From Micropterix aruncella (lineage: Eukaryota > Arthropoda > Insecta > Lepidoptera > Micropterigidae), in assembly GCA_944548615.1 (NCBI GenBank), contig OX155954.1:1903335-1967334 (forward strand): a DNA stretch of 64,000 nt, read 5' to 3'. The notes below the pieces were generated by a model that saw only the letters and a program-made list of their open reading frames with translations, did not search any database and was not told the DNA's origin. Below are positions 31,561-46,000 of the stretch, piece after piece (the stretch's first letter is position 1; each line of letters starts with the position of its first letter). The translations under genes and the position numbers were made by a program.

Positions 31561-33057
31561 CCGTTACCTTACTATATTTGGCCAATGGAGGATTATTTTA
31601 TAGAAAGATTATTCTACATAAAAAACTAAGTTAAAAATGATCCATTTTTTAGGACAGAGGAAATGCATCTTTTATTATCAACTGATATTCAGTATTTTTC
31701 TCTCAGTAACAAAGGCCTAAAACATAAAAAAACTTGTAGATGATTTTCGACTCAGTTTTTTACAATAATATGTTGAAAAATGTTATATGAAAGGAACCAC
31801 CTAATATAAAAATAACATTTAAAAAAATACGCGTCGAAAAATGTGTTTCTTTGGTTTTATGTATTAAACATTTCGATTTATGTATAAAATTACCCACTTG
31901 TCTGGTGCTCACCAATAAAAGCTAAACTTTATAGTACACAACTTCTATCAAAAAAATATAGCAACTTAATATAAATAAATATAAAAATTACTACACGACT
32001 TCCATTAAATACTGAAATGAAAATTGCCATACACGACAGTCGCTATTTCTAGGGCGTCAGATTACCTCGTGAGTAAATATGCTTTTATACAAACTCGATC
32101 GCTTAGTAAACAATCGCATGTTTAATTAAGAAGATCGTACAGGCGACATCGATTTCATTTTATTATTGTTTTCATTGTTTATAAACAACTCACATTAGTT
32201 TTGACTTTTCCGAAATCGATAAAAAGTAAAGGTTTTTCCGAAAGTGATTTTTTCCGGAAATTCAGCTAGAAAATATTTTTATAGTGGCTGCGTTGACCGA
32301 TCGATGTTCCGAAGTCAATTGAAAGTTTCTTTTTTTTCAATATTGAAGAGATTCGCGAAATTATTCTTTTAGGAAAATTGTTCATAATTCTCGCGTTTAA
32401 TTTATATTTGATTTGATGGTACGTGAGATTTCTTTAGTTCAGAGGTTTTAGTTTGAATTTTATTGAAGCGTCATCACTTCAAGCGACGATACTTTTCGGG
32501 CTTTGAAAGCGGCGCTGTGATTGGCTGAAAATTTCGATTTCGCTTTGCGTCGCTTTTCAATATTTCAATTTCAGAAGAGGCAATATGGTGAATGAGGCTG
32601 TTTAATCGATTCTGTTTATTGATTGTGAATTTCTTGTGTTGTGAAAAGTTGTAAAAGAGAATTGTTAGTGCATTATTTTGTTACACAATATGGCGGCTTT
32701 CCTGTCGGCCAATGAGAGAGCGCGTTACAAGCGTATTGAGTGAGTGAAATATTCACCTTGCGTTTCGCGTCATTGAATGATTTGGTGCGTCTTTTTGGCG
32801 ATTATGTGGGAAATTGTAATTGTTTGTGACAAATGAACAGTTTTTGTGTGAAACCGCTGTCAAAATGCGAGCGTCACATGAGCCAGTGCAGATTTTCGCC
32901 TCCCCGGAAAAATAACAGCCGATTTAATAATGACGGGTGCATACCCATGAATTCGATCTAGGGTAACTTGAAAATGAAGTTGTGTCATTTTGTTTTTGTA
33001 TACAAGTGTGTGTTTTTATAATCCACGTGCGCCTTTCGGTTGACAGTCGCTATCGCG
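31561..33057 (+). promoter_or_regulatory. E(bx): upstream region and 5' UTR of E(bx)
   Basis: AT-rich without mobile elements I can recognise. Exact transcription start is not visible; GTGAGT-like donors near 32740 leave room for a spliced 5' UTR. No core promoter motif can be supported. Confidence 0.35.
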
Positions 33058-34084
33058 ATGACGGGGAGGGGGGTCAAAAAGCGCGGGAGACCTCCGAAAA
33101 CGGGGACTCTCGACAGAAATAGAAAATTTCAGTATCATCTGATGAAAAAGCCTACTTATTTGATGAATAATATGGGGTTCGATTCTCAAACGAGTACTCC
33201 CAGCGCGTCGCGAGCGTCGTCTCCTCAAGGAAGCGACGTTAGCAGACGCAGCAGGGGCCGTCCCAGAGGGTCTAAGAACCAGGTCCGGCCGAGAAGAGGC
33301 GGAATGGGTTCTTACTACAACCCTAGGAGAGGGTATAATCCCCACGTAGCCGACTACCACGAATCCGAGTACCACTATGGCTCCGATTTCGGGGATGAAT
33401 CCAGCGATAACAAATCCGAAATGGAAGAAGACCATTTGAGCGACAGCGAATCGGAAGCGACCGCAGACGAGCAAGCCGCTACCGACAGCGACTTCTCCCT
33501 AAGCAGCTACAGTACGATCAGCGGTGCGCCTCGTAAGCTCACCGGAAGCATGCGCCCGCCGAGCCCGGAACCGTTGTGGATTCAACAGGAGCGCGATATT
33601 CCGTACCTCGATATACCCTCGTCGTCGGACGATTTACTCGCGCCTCAGCATTTAATACTACCCGTCGTTGGGATCTACGAAACGCTCCGCCGGTTCCGCC
33701 ACCTCGTGCGGCTCACGCCTTTCCGGATCGAAGACTTCTGCGCGGCCCTCGCCTGCAAGGACCAGAGCAACCTCCTCGTGGAGATCCACATCATGCTGCT
33801 GAAAGCGCTGCTCCGCGAGGAGGACGCGCAGCAGACGCACTTCGGCCCCCTGGACCACAAGGACAGCGTTAACATCACGCTTTTCCTGCTGGATTCGATG
33901 ACGTGGCCGCAGGTCCTGCGGCTTTACATGGAGAGTGACAAATCGTTCAGTCAGGAGGCTCTGAGGATTCTCAACGAGTGCGAATATCCTTTCACTACTA
34001 TGGCGGATAGAGTCCACGTGTTGGAGTTTCTTTGCAATCAGTTCATCATGACGAATCCTGTGAGGGAGGATTTAACGAGCGAAG
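33058..34084 (+). CDS. E(bx): E(bx) exon 1: start and DDT domain
   Basis: Start chosen at ATG 33058 because MTGRGVKKRGRPPK matches the fly N-terminus (an in-frame ATG at 33040 would add six residues). An AT-hook-like GRPPK, a Ser/Arg-rich region, the conserved ESEYHYGSDFGDE block, and a DDT domain at about residues 195-330 (IYETLRRFRHLVRLTPFRIE, LLREEDAQQTHFGPLD). Donor GTGAGT at 34085, phase 1. Confidence 0.96.
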
Positions 34085-37000
34085 GTGAGTTTGCCACAAA
34101 GGATATTTCGACTACACCACAGAATACCGACTTAGAACAGTAAGCGCACTCGAGTGGCAAGGCGTTGCTGGGATAGGAAGCGAGCAGAGGGATACGTTAC
34201 GACAAACGCCTGTAGTTAACGTTACGCGCCGGTGGGGGTTGACCAATTTCTCAAACATTTAAATATCTGCTTAGACGGAGTGGCGGCCATATGACGACGC
34301 ACTTGCCCGCTTGCCTCTGCGAATGTTGTTTAATAGCAGCACAGCCGGTGCGGACGACGCTTGCGGTACAATGTCTAGTATCTTATTACGATTTGTGATA
34401 GCCCTTAGGACTCGTGACGTCGCTCGCTTCGATTTCTATTTTGTTCTCAGAGAAGCTACTGTCTATACTATAAGGTATTAGGGATTACAACATATAGGAT
34501 CCTGAGCTTGGGGATACTAAGACCATGGTATAGAATTTCACACCATCATATGAAAATTATTTCTGGCTCATTATACTTGACCAACTCTAGAGCATGTTAA
34601 AAATATATTTAACTATTGAAATTTGAATTTAATAATTTAAAATAATAAGATCACTTACAGTGATGGTGGTTTGTATGTGATTTGACAGATTGCAAATGCA
34701 AAATTATTTTAATGAAAAATGTGGGAAATCAATATTTACTGTTAGTTTTCAGATTCTAGCAATTATTTTGTAAGGAAATTATTTTTTTGTATTTAATATG
34801 ACTGGTTACTTTGGTCCTTTCTCGTGTTTTTGAATATTTCTAACTATTAATTTCCCACAAATAGGCATTTATTTCTGAGAGAATTTTTGCTTGTTTTTGT
34901 TTTGTATTATTTCAATATAGGAGTTTTACCTTAACATTAAACTTATTATGTTCTTGACGATGTCCAGGACCCTTAACCCGTCGGACGCCGGACAGTGCCT
35001 ATAGGCATTTTGCGTCATTTGACAGATGAGCATGTAACCGTTTTGGCCGGACCCCATATATTATGAGTCACGGACAGAGTTTAACCTCACATGTCTAAAC
35101 TCCACATCTGCCTGCAGTTTGTCACCCGACCTGTCTCAACTACTCGCGCAAATCGTATCTTTCCCTCCTCTAAAATTTTCTTCACTTGCAAAAGAGGACT
35201 GGGAATTTCACAATAGTAATTTAACTTCTTTTCCTCTTCCACAACGGACCACGAGTACAAATTAAATAAATACTATGATCTCGCAAATGCCATCACCCGA
35301 AACACCTTCATGCGGTGGAAGTTGACGCTCGTGGCCTGCCAGCCAAATCTCTGTTTCACCTATTTTAAGATCTTGGTGTTTCCAGAAAAAATATCTAAAA
35401 CTGCAATTTCCGCATCTCAAATTCTATGGCTTCGAAGGGGGGAGTGAATGGGAATGGGTGGTAAGGTGTACACTCACATGTGGCAAGACATCTGTCCTAA
35501 ACCTGCCATAGCCGGTCGTTGTCCGAAATCCAACGCTCACCCCCCAGAAGTGTAATAATAGTATTATGATGGGCCCGACTCCAGTCGGTGAATTCCATGG
35601 CTGCTCCGTTTGTATTTTATTTAATATGTAATATACATGACGAAGGCTGGCTTCCGACCGGTTAAGAGTGCTTTGCTTTTATTTGGCCCTATTTTTGCAA
35701 TATGGCAACATTTTCCCCTTCATGCGACGCTCTGGCTGCCCCTGGCCGCAAGCCGAGCTCGTCCATTAGGCCGGGAAAACATGTCAGATTTTTTTCTATA
35801 CTCTTTCTATATATTTTTTGCTATCCCGTTATATCGGCTCGGGAGATAGAAGATGTCTAGGTCGATCTGGAGGCTGTCCGTCAGTTGTAGAGGGCCTTTG
35901 GTTTTGTTCAAGAGGGCCTCGGACCTTGTTCCTCCTTTGTTTTGGATAAAGGCGACTACTGTCCTATCGTCTGATTAAATTAAGATCCTCGAGTCCAACA
36001 GGCTGTGTGCGTGTCTCTTACTGCCTGTACTGCGAAGAGCTTATTCTTTTTGGAGTGCCAGCTTCTCTGCGATTCTGTCCACGACCTGAACAAAAGGGCA
36101 CTGTTTATCTGCCCCCCTATACTAGTCGGCTGGATCTGTCGTTAGGAAATCGTAGTTCTTTAGTGTGTCGAGAGGCCGGTGGATTTGAGCCACCGCGACA
36201 ATCCTTTTTGGGCTCGGTCATTCAGTGGAATTTTCTGGCCGCTTAGTGGGTCTTTCGGCGCTCTTTGGAGTTCTCTCTCACTCGTACGACGAATATGGTG
36301 AAGTTTAGTTTTCCCAGCAGAGAGCGGATTTCTTTCAACCGGACCTCTGGCTTATGCAAGTTCCTTATGGCTTTTCTGATCGCCGCTTGTTTTCTTGTTA
36401 CTGGGTATTTTCAGTTTTTTCAGTATTCCATGCGATGCCTAGGTACTCTAATGCTCAGCGGTTCTAGGGTCGATTTTTCTCTGTCGGCCGTCCAGCGTAA
36501 AGATTCCTGTTTCTGGAGCTCTTTCTCTCGGCTGTTTCCGGCGCTGGTTTGCCAGTAGAGGTAGACTATCGTCCGAATATATCTTTCCCTCGGGCGTCAA
36601 GACAAACAAATTTTTAAGTAACAAATTCAGTAATAATTATTATATTTATTGCCCTCCTTATTTTGTGTATCACAAAAATTTGACACATTGGAAATTTACG
36701 AAAATTCATGTTCTAAACGAACAAAATTTCAAATTTAACCCCTCACGTTGCGAGGTAAAAACTCACCTATCACTTTTGCGCGCGACATATTCGCGCAAAA
36801 AATCGACGCGAGTCAACGGCCTTGAGAAAAACGATCATAACTTATAAACCACTAATCGGATTAAAAAAAGATAAATAGAAAAATGATCGCATTGAAATTT
36901 GACATATAAAACATTATAACCTTATCTCGTAAAACAATTAAGATAATAATGAATAAATATTACAAAATTGGCAAACTGAAAAAACTCGCCTATAAAATCA

Positions 37001-40000
37001 TTTCGATTTTTTTGTAAATACAGTTTTTGTAAATATCAAAAATTGTAAATACAGTTATGTTCTTTATTAAATGCTTTACCAAAGCGATATTTTTTTTTAC
37101 TTATTTGCATACAAAAATACGGAAAAAATATTTATTTATTCAGCCAAGAAAAATTGTATGTATTCTCGTAAAAAAAAAATTTTTTTAATTTTTAATTTGT
37201 GACTACTTATGGTATTTTTTTATATGAAATTCTTTCAAAATAACTTTATTACTACATCACTTCTTCTTAGAAATCACACCAGAACTTTGAGCTTTGTCTG
37301 ATATTATAGAAAAATCTAAAGTTTTGAGAGTTTCCGACTTCCGAACCTAATAATAAACTTTGAATGCCCATAATATAAAATTCGTTAGATTTTTTCAATT
37401 ATATTGTCTTATCATAGACTTATTATATGTCTAATAACTAATTACTATACTCCAAAGAGTCACATTTCATCGAAAAACTATGGAAAATCGCACTTTTTTC
37501 TCTCATAGTAATTATCAAAACAAGTTTCATTTTCGCGAGCCATATTAGAAAACAACATATAATGTTCAAAATACGCCTAATTATGTGATAACTTAGGATG
37601 TAAATGAAGCAATACCTATTTTATTAGTAAATTAAAGCGACATTACGTCATGTTTCGCGATATAACGGGATATTTCACAAACATTACAAAATAAAAACGG
37701 CCAATTTTCGCGAGCCGTTTGGTTTTGCCAAAGTGTTTTCTTCGAAAATTCGTGAAAAACAGCAAATGGGCTGTGTAAATTGTTTAATCCTAAGGCCTAA
37801 ACTACTTAAAAATGGAAATTACTTACTTTTATCCGGTATACACTGCACTTATATACACAAAACAATTCACAAAACAAACACGTCGCGGAATTATACGCCG
37901 CCGCGTTTGGGCCGTTCGCGACTGTCGTCAGAAATGAGGTCATCGATTTTGTAAGGGATGTAGTAATTCATATTTCTAACATCGCATGCGGCAATCGAGC
38001 AATTTCATAGTGTTGCATATTTGGCTATATTATGGCATCATTCGATAGAATATACAATCGCATTTCGAAATTTAAACGACATTTTCGTAAGAGCCGAGCG
38101 CGATATCCAAAATCGGATGTTTCGGATTGTAGGCGGCCGCCATACATGTCCCCAAATGGATGTTACGTGCTCAGCGGGTTAAACATCTAATTAAATACAC
38201 TTAAACTCATCATTGCGCCCGGAGGACGGTGTCATACTGACCGTACGTGAGTTCACACTCTTACTAAAAATTGGGATGTGCAAAGAGCCACCCGTGCGAG
38301 CCTCCAATCGGTCACCCTAGAAATTGCCCCTGTAGATTGCCTCTCGAGTGGACCCCTAGATCTGAAGTGGGAGGAAAGACGGTGGCTAAGCGGTTTTTGT
38401 CCCCCAGTGGCCATCCACTACGACGACCACTGCCGCGCGTGCCACCGCCTGGGCGACCTGCTGTGCTGCGAGACGTGCCCCGCGGTGTTCCACCTGGAGT
38501 GCGTGGAGCCGCCGCTGGGCGACGTGCCGGCCGAGGACTGGCAGTGCGCGCTGTGCCGCGCCCAGCGCCTGGGCGGCGTGTCCGACTGCCTGCCCGACGC
38601 CGAGCGGCAGGGGCTGCTCGCGCGGCGCGACCGCCTGGGCCGCGACCGCCACGGACGCAAGTACTGGTTCGTCGCGCGACGCCTCTTCGTGTGAGTGTCC
38701 ATTCCGTTTTATGATCTCACTCGACGAACCTTTCGAGGAGTCGATGTTTTCATAAAACTAAACAAAATCATTCGAGAAAGAAATTATGAATTTTACTGAC
38801 TGAAAATACCTTTATGTTTTTGTATATTAGGAGATTTTTCTGTTATGGGAGATTTACTTTTACATCTACTTTTTTTTATTTAGGCCTCTTGGCTATCTAC
38901 CAAAAAAGTTTTTTTTTGGTTTGACTATTTTTTTTTTCAATTACAAAAACCTAAATCAGAATTAATCATATGTTATATTTTAACTCAATTTTTCATGTAG
39001 AATAATGTCACGAAAGTAAATCCCGTAACATCCAAAAATTTCACTTTATTTCAAAACAATAACCTAACCCAATAGATAGACATTACTACACTTGGACGAG
39101 TCACAAAACTGAATGCTAAAACTTAAATTATTAAAAACATTCCTATTATGATGGTTGTCATGGCTATAATATTATTTTCAATATTGGCTACGTAAAAATA
39201 ATGAAAATATGCTAATATGATTTAATAGTCGGAAGGAATGATAAATTAAAATAGAAATAATGGAATACAAAGTCTATGTCAAAAATATCAATATAAAAAT
39301 ACAATTATCATCAAATACAGCCATTTTCATTTCATATCCATATTGACAATCCATCATCAAAATCCATATTGTCAGTTCTTTTTAAAATTAATAAATGTAA
39401 ATAAATTAGATGAGAATAAAAATAACAATTATGCTGTTCCAAAATGTTGTTTGTAATTTTACAAATCTTCAGTGTGAAAAATAAATTCACAGTTTTCAAA
39501 CTCTTATAATTTGGGTGTATTATCAAATTATTTAAGTGGTCCCCTCTAAGGCTTTTGATTTGTACTAGATTTTTTTTGTAGCATAGATTTTTATAAATAA
39601 AATCATTTCGCACTTTGATAAATCAATGTATGCAGGTAATTTATTTTTTTATCTACCCAGTAAGTAAATGAAAATAGATAACAAAAAATAAAACGGAGAG
39701 ACTATAATTAAACATACTCCTCTTTCTCGGAGAAGCAAAAATTTGGTGGAATTTGCTGCCATTCCCCAAAACATTAGGCCATACATTATTCCGGAATGGA
39801 TATAGCAAAACTAACACATTTAGCAGCTTTAGGATCGCTTAAATTTCTCGATCCCATTGAATCGTGATATAAAAGCGAACAAACAAGCATCTTACTATAA
39901 GTAAAGGAATATTTTAATATCGGTTGCTATTTTGAATATGTCAATAGTTATAATTTCTCGACTGCATTCTTTTTAATTTACAGCGAGGCCGACGACGGGC

Positions 40001-43000
40001 AGACCTGGTACTACACGACCGTTCCCCAATTCGATCTTCTCCTGTCCGCTCTCGACGCGGACGACATGGAAGCGTCGCTCTATCGGGAACTCCTCGAAAA
40101 CAAATCGGAGATCGTCCGACAGATGGAAATCACGGAAAGAATTACGAATCAAGCCAAGGGCAACCGCAAGTCGTACTTGGAAGTGGAAAATGCGAATATT
40201 TTAAAATTGAAAAAAGAAAAGTCCGACGATCCGGATCGCATGGACGATTCGAAATCCGATTTCTTCGACGACATCGACGATAAATCGAGGGAGGAGACGG
40301 TGTCCACGACGGTCCTGGAGACGAGCGGCGCGCAGCTCGGCTCCGAAGACTCGGCGGACGCCGCGGACGAGGACATGGACTGCGAGGACGGCGCGGACGG
40401 GACGGACGGGACGGACGGGACGCCCCGCAAGAGAGGGAAGAGCATCGTCACCACGCGCTCCAAGACCGGCTCGCTCACACCGCGCACGTTCAATATCGAC
40501 GAGCTGAAGAAGAAGAACGGAAAGGATGATGAAAAGGGAAACGAGGGTAAGTGGTTCATTTTTTACTAGCTTTTGCTCTGACTTGCTCGTATTAATACTG
40601 AAAGGACGTATTGTTAACCTGTACATATGTACATGTGTATATAATTATGGTATGTGCCAGACTTATGGCAAGCTTATGGTATAAAAACTACCCCCCTCGC
40701 CGAGAACCCCATGTCATATTTGTAATAGACGTCAAACATACAAAATGTTGTAAACTTATAACCGCAAAATACTAATTTCCGTGTTTGAAAAAAAACACGG
40801 TAGAAACCACCAAAACCCAAAAGAATGAAAGAAAAAAAGGACGCCACCTACTTTTGAAGAAAAAGAAGGAAACTAATTATATTAAAAAAGATACCCGAAA
40901 GAAATTTTGAAAAAAAAATTACCTAAAAAAAAATCGATCTCAGAGGGTGGGTTTTATTGATCGGCACTGAATTTGGCCAACAGAAAACCCTTTTCCTCAG
41001 ACACACAAAAGATTAAAGCACAAAAAGAAACACAAGGTTATGCAAAGTATCCGTGTTTATTCGCCCACAGGCACCCTTTTCTTCAAATTCCGCTTATCGG
41101 CACGTCACATGTGTTCAGTCAAATAAAGAGGTTAATTCCGGATATGAAGGCAAATTTCCTGACGTGGAGGCAAGTCTCGTCACATTTAGTGACGATTTCG
41201 TTACTTAATTAGCAGCAATTAAAATACGCATGTGTCAGAAGGTCATAGATGCCGCAAGCTGCGATCAATAAAAAAAATCCGTTAAAATCGCGAGGATCCT
41301 ACTTGAAAAGCTACCCAAAAAGAGATTAAATGCTTACCAGATAAATCCACACACTTCACATAACAAATTTTTTTACCGCCAGGCGGTCACTCTCCGATTT
41401 ACTCCTTACGGCGGTCGCCAATTCTCACAGCCCAATCTCTCTGTCTGTCTCTTAGCCATGTTGAAGCGAAATAGAATGATTGCAGGACGGCGGAAGTCAG
41501 CCATAACAGGTAGGGCTAGACCAGCACAACCGCGATTAATCGCCAGAATCGCCTAGAGCGATAAAAATTACGACTGCACAGCTCTATCTGTCAAAAATTT
41601 GATGTTTACGAAATTTCGTAAAAGGTTCATTTAATTGTCATAATATGGGAGAAAGTCATGAAAACAGCGAAAACCAACAGGAAACATGACTAAACACGGG
41701 GAAAACATGGAAAAACGGGTGCAGCGAACATAATCTGCACAAAGGTGCGAAAAACAAGACAACAAAATAAGCAGTTTTTGTTACAGCCCCCTCCAAAAAA
41801 AGAAATCGGAAGAGCCAACGACGATTTCAGACGAATCGTCCCGATTCAATTTATCCTACTATAGGATAACAAAAACGTCAAAGCATCAACTAACAACTCC
41901 TAACTTAACAAACCTTCTTCACGTTAACTATAATCAATTAATCCGTTCAGTAACAATAGCAGAGGCAAACTTTTACCAACTAAAACTTACACCCATTACT
42001 CTTATCACTAGAGTAAGAAAAGAAAATCAAGAAATTAAACCCAACACCAACATAACCAAAAAAAAACTTATGGAACTCCGACAACTTCCAACAACTAAGG
42101 AAGGATCAACTCATTGCGGATACCCGACTCCTACCGAAAACAACAATAACTCTAGCGTTAGACCTCGACTAAACGTTTACTTACTAAGAGACTATAGTAG
42201 TTGTCATTTACTACCTTTCATACCAATCCCCATTCATTCATCCCGGACATGAGACATTCTTACAACAATAATGCTAGATAGAAATGCTAGCATGACTGAC
42301 AAAACAAAATGATTTCAGCTATTGATACCACTTGGTACAATGCCTTTGTAAAGACAATTTAAAGGGCTCATTTTAGTTTCACCCAAGATAGACAATTTTT
42401 GTAATAGAATGTTAACGCGAAGAACTCCGATACTACTATTCTGAACTATTCGGATTTAGCTTAAAATCTTTAATATGCCAGGAACCTATATTCTTCCCTG
42501 TAGCATTTTCTAACTCGTACACTAACGCAGAGAGTTTTTTAATTATTTTACATTTTTCATATTTTGGGGCAAATTTGGAAATGTAATAATTCCCAGCATT
42601 ACTTAGATAATAAGTCTTTTTATAGATCGTATCGCCTACTTGAAATTCCGCAGGACGGTGTTTTCGATCATAGTAAACTTTATTATGTGCATGTAATTTT
42701 AACAATTTCTGCCGCACTACATGAAAAATGTTAGATAATTCACTCAAATTTTGAGCGTAAGACAACCTACTACCAAAAATAACCTCTGCTTGAGATTCCG
42801 GCGCCTGAGCATAAAAAGAACCATTCATTATTGGTTCACGACCATGGACTAGGAAAAATGGACTGAACCCTGTTGATTCCGAGACTGCCGCGTTAATGGC
42901 CATCTGAATCTCAGAAAGGTAGAGATCCCAGCTGCGATGATCGTCTTTTACACACAACGATAACGCAGTGACCACACCACGATTCTGACGCTCAGTTGGA

Positions 43001-46000
43001 TTAACTTGAGGGCAATATTTCGGGTTTAAATATACTTTTGGAATTTTATATTTCGCAATCAGTTCAGTGAACTCCCTTCCGATAAACTGTTTTCCATTGT
43101 CTGAAATTAAATACTGCGGAACACCATAGCGAAGGAATACATTATGTTCAACGACGTAACTTACAAGTTTACTGGTAGCACGTTTTAACGGAAAAAGTAA
43201 ACAGTATTTGCTAAAACAATCTGTCACCACGAGAATATGCATATTTCTGTTCCTCGTCATCGGATAAGGACCCAACAGATCGACCGAGACCATTTGGAAC
43301 GGGAAGGCACAGGACTTAGGATTTCCTAACTGACCCAAAGGGGAAATATTTGAATGTTTGTATTGCTGACAAGTTTCACATTTAGAAACAAAGTTAACTA
43401 CGTCTCCGTGTAAATTAGGCCAAAAGTAACGAAGACAAAGACGACGGTGTGTCTTAAAAATTCCAAAATGCATAGCCAAATCAGACTCATGATTTTCTCG
43501 AATAAGCTTTTCTCTAAGCTGCAACGGAACAACTAACTTCCAATCGTAACAACTGGTGAGTTGATACTTGCTTTTAGAGTACCTAAACAATTCATGGTCC
43601 TTAATCTGGAAATTTGGATATCCAGCGGGATTTTCAGACACTGCCTTAAACAAATCGTTGTACCATGAGTCGGAAACAACAGACAGAGAGGAAACGGGAA
43701 GCAACCGAGATAACGTGTCGGGAACCACATTATCGACACCTTTCTTGTGGACGATCTCGAAATCAAAAGCAGATAGACGAATACCCCATCGAGCCAGACG
43801 GCCGGTAGGATTTTTTAAGCGCAAAAACCAACGTAAGCTGGCATGATCTGTAAAGATAGTGAATTTGGGACCACCCTCCAAGTAACCGCGAAAATGCTCG
43901 ACAGCATGAATAACACTTAGGGCTTCGCGTTCGGTTGCCGAATATCGCGTCTCAGCGGGTAAAAGTGTTCTACTCGTGAAAGCGATAGGATGATCGACGC
44001 CATCCACTTCCTGGGTTAAAACTCCGCCTAAACCGTACAACGATGCATCGCAATGAAGAGCGAACGGTTTTGAATAATCCGGACAGGCCAAAATCGGACT
44101 AGAAACTAAGGCCGATTTCAGTTTTTGAAATGCCTCTTCCGCCTCGGGCGTCCACTCATAAGGGGGAGCACCTTTGCGGGTACTTGTCAACCGAGATAAG
44201 GGAGCAGCAATACTAGAAAAATTTTTAATGAACCGACGATACCAACCGGCCATACCAAGAAAACTCTTTACCATTTTTGGAGAATTTGGAGTAGGAAAAT
44301 CGAGAATACATTTTACCTTCTCGGGATCGGTATGTAGACCGTGAGAATCAACTACATACCCTAAATACTTCAATTCCTGACGGAAAAACTGACACTTCTT
44401 GAAGTTTATGGAAAGGTTGGCATACAACAAGCGATCTAATACTTTGTTTAACAAAGTTATATGTTCTTCAAAAGTAGCAGATACAATAATTATGTCATCT
44501 AGGTAACAAAAAACTTTGTTTTCGAAGGAGGGATCGAACAATTTGTCAGCCAGCCTTTGCATGCACGCCGGCGAGTTTCTCAGGCCGAAGGCGCAAGATC
44601 TGAAGCAGAAGAATCCTCGACCAGGAACAGTGAAGCTACACTTCTCTCGTGAAGAAGGATCCAAAGGGATTTGCCAAAAGGCAGAGGATAAGTCGATAGA
44701 AGATAAATAATTTGCATCTCTCAAACTGTCCAAGATAGTTGTAATTCTCGGCAGGGGATACGCATCCGGTTTCGTAATAGAATTCAGCTTCCTGCTATCG
44801 AGACAGAAACGAAGAGTACCATCTGACTTTGGAACAAAAATTGTTGGATTATTCCAACCCCCGGAACTAGGTTCGACAACACCTAACTCTAACATCTTAT
44901 CAACTTCTTCATTCAACAGCGCCAATCTAGCTGGAGACAAAGGATAGTAACGCTGTTTCACTGGAGGATGATCTCCAGTATCAATGACCTGGGACAACAA
45001 ATTAGTACGACCGAGACCTTTGACTTCGGAAGAAATTTTTTTAAAATTATTGATCATCCTGTCTGCTAGCGATCGCTGGTCTCCAGTCAATGAAGCAAAA
45101 GGCCGCAAGGCCCTCACTTCATTGACTCGACGCCAAACAATCGCATCGCAGGACTCAAACTTGACGAATTTTAATATTTCCGGAGCCAACTCAAATTCTC
45201 GGACAAAATCAATTCCCAAAATAAGGGAAGTACCTATATCAGGAGCTACAACAGCTCGAATAACCTGGCATCGATTATTGAATTTAAAAGGAAGAAACAT
45301 AGACCCAATCGTCTTAACCGAACTTGCATTAGCAGTGGATAAAGTCACCAACGGAGACTTATTAAGAGTAAAACCGATATCAACTAAATATTTATGTGAA
45401 TCAGCACCCAAAATCGTTACACTCGATCCAGTGTCGAGTAATCCACAAACAGTTATATCACCAAGTGAAACTTCTAAGAAAGGGCGACGGTTATCCTTCT
45501 CATTTGCAAACAATATCGAGGCAGAATGTAGAAAATCCTCTATTCTGCCCCGCCTTTCGAGTTTTTTGGCTCTGAAACCGGGGAATTACCAGGCCGGTTA
45601 TTCTTAGAACATTCCGGACAAGTGGCTACCGTGTAGTTAAACCTACCACAACGATAGCAATATTTAGAATAGCCATGATGAGTGCCACCGCGTGAACCAC
45701 GCGAACTATTATTGGCTCCTTGGTTGTAATTACCAGAAGACGAATTAGCATAAGAAAAATCATTACGGGAAAAATTTCCACGATTAAAACCGCCACGATG
45801 AAAACCACCGCGATGAGAACCACCACGATTAAAACCACCATGATTGGATGGACCAGCAGAAGAAACGTTACACTCTTTTAACTTCTGTTCAACTTTCACT
45901 TCCTCCGTCGCACATTTGGTAGGAGACTCGTCGACCGCATAAACTGCTTTCGAGCCAGAAGGCTTGACCTTCGCTTGGGCAGGAGTGGCTGCATTAGATG

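Larger units (their letters stand above)
34085..38407 (+). other. E(bx) intron 1 with mobile elements
   Basis: Contains a TTAACC MITE end at 34974, an EVGARG-family LINE copy at 35235, a DIRS-like fragment at 35630 and a TTAA element at 36735, all listed separately. 34100-34970 and 38183-38407 show nothing recognisable. Confidence 0.6.

Noticed and set aside
33040..33057. Upstream in-frame ATG of E(bx) at 33040
   Set aside because: Known orthologues begin at M-(S/T)-G-R-G, which corresponds to the ATG at 33058; the upstream codons are probably 5' UTR, although either may be used.
40973..41212. 79-codon open frame present twice (also 47936-48175)
   Set aside because: It lies within the two identical LTRs, so its repetition is not evidence of coding.
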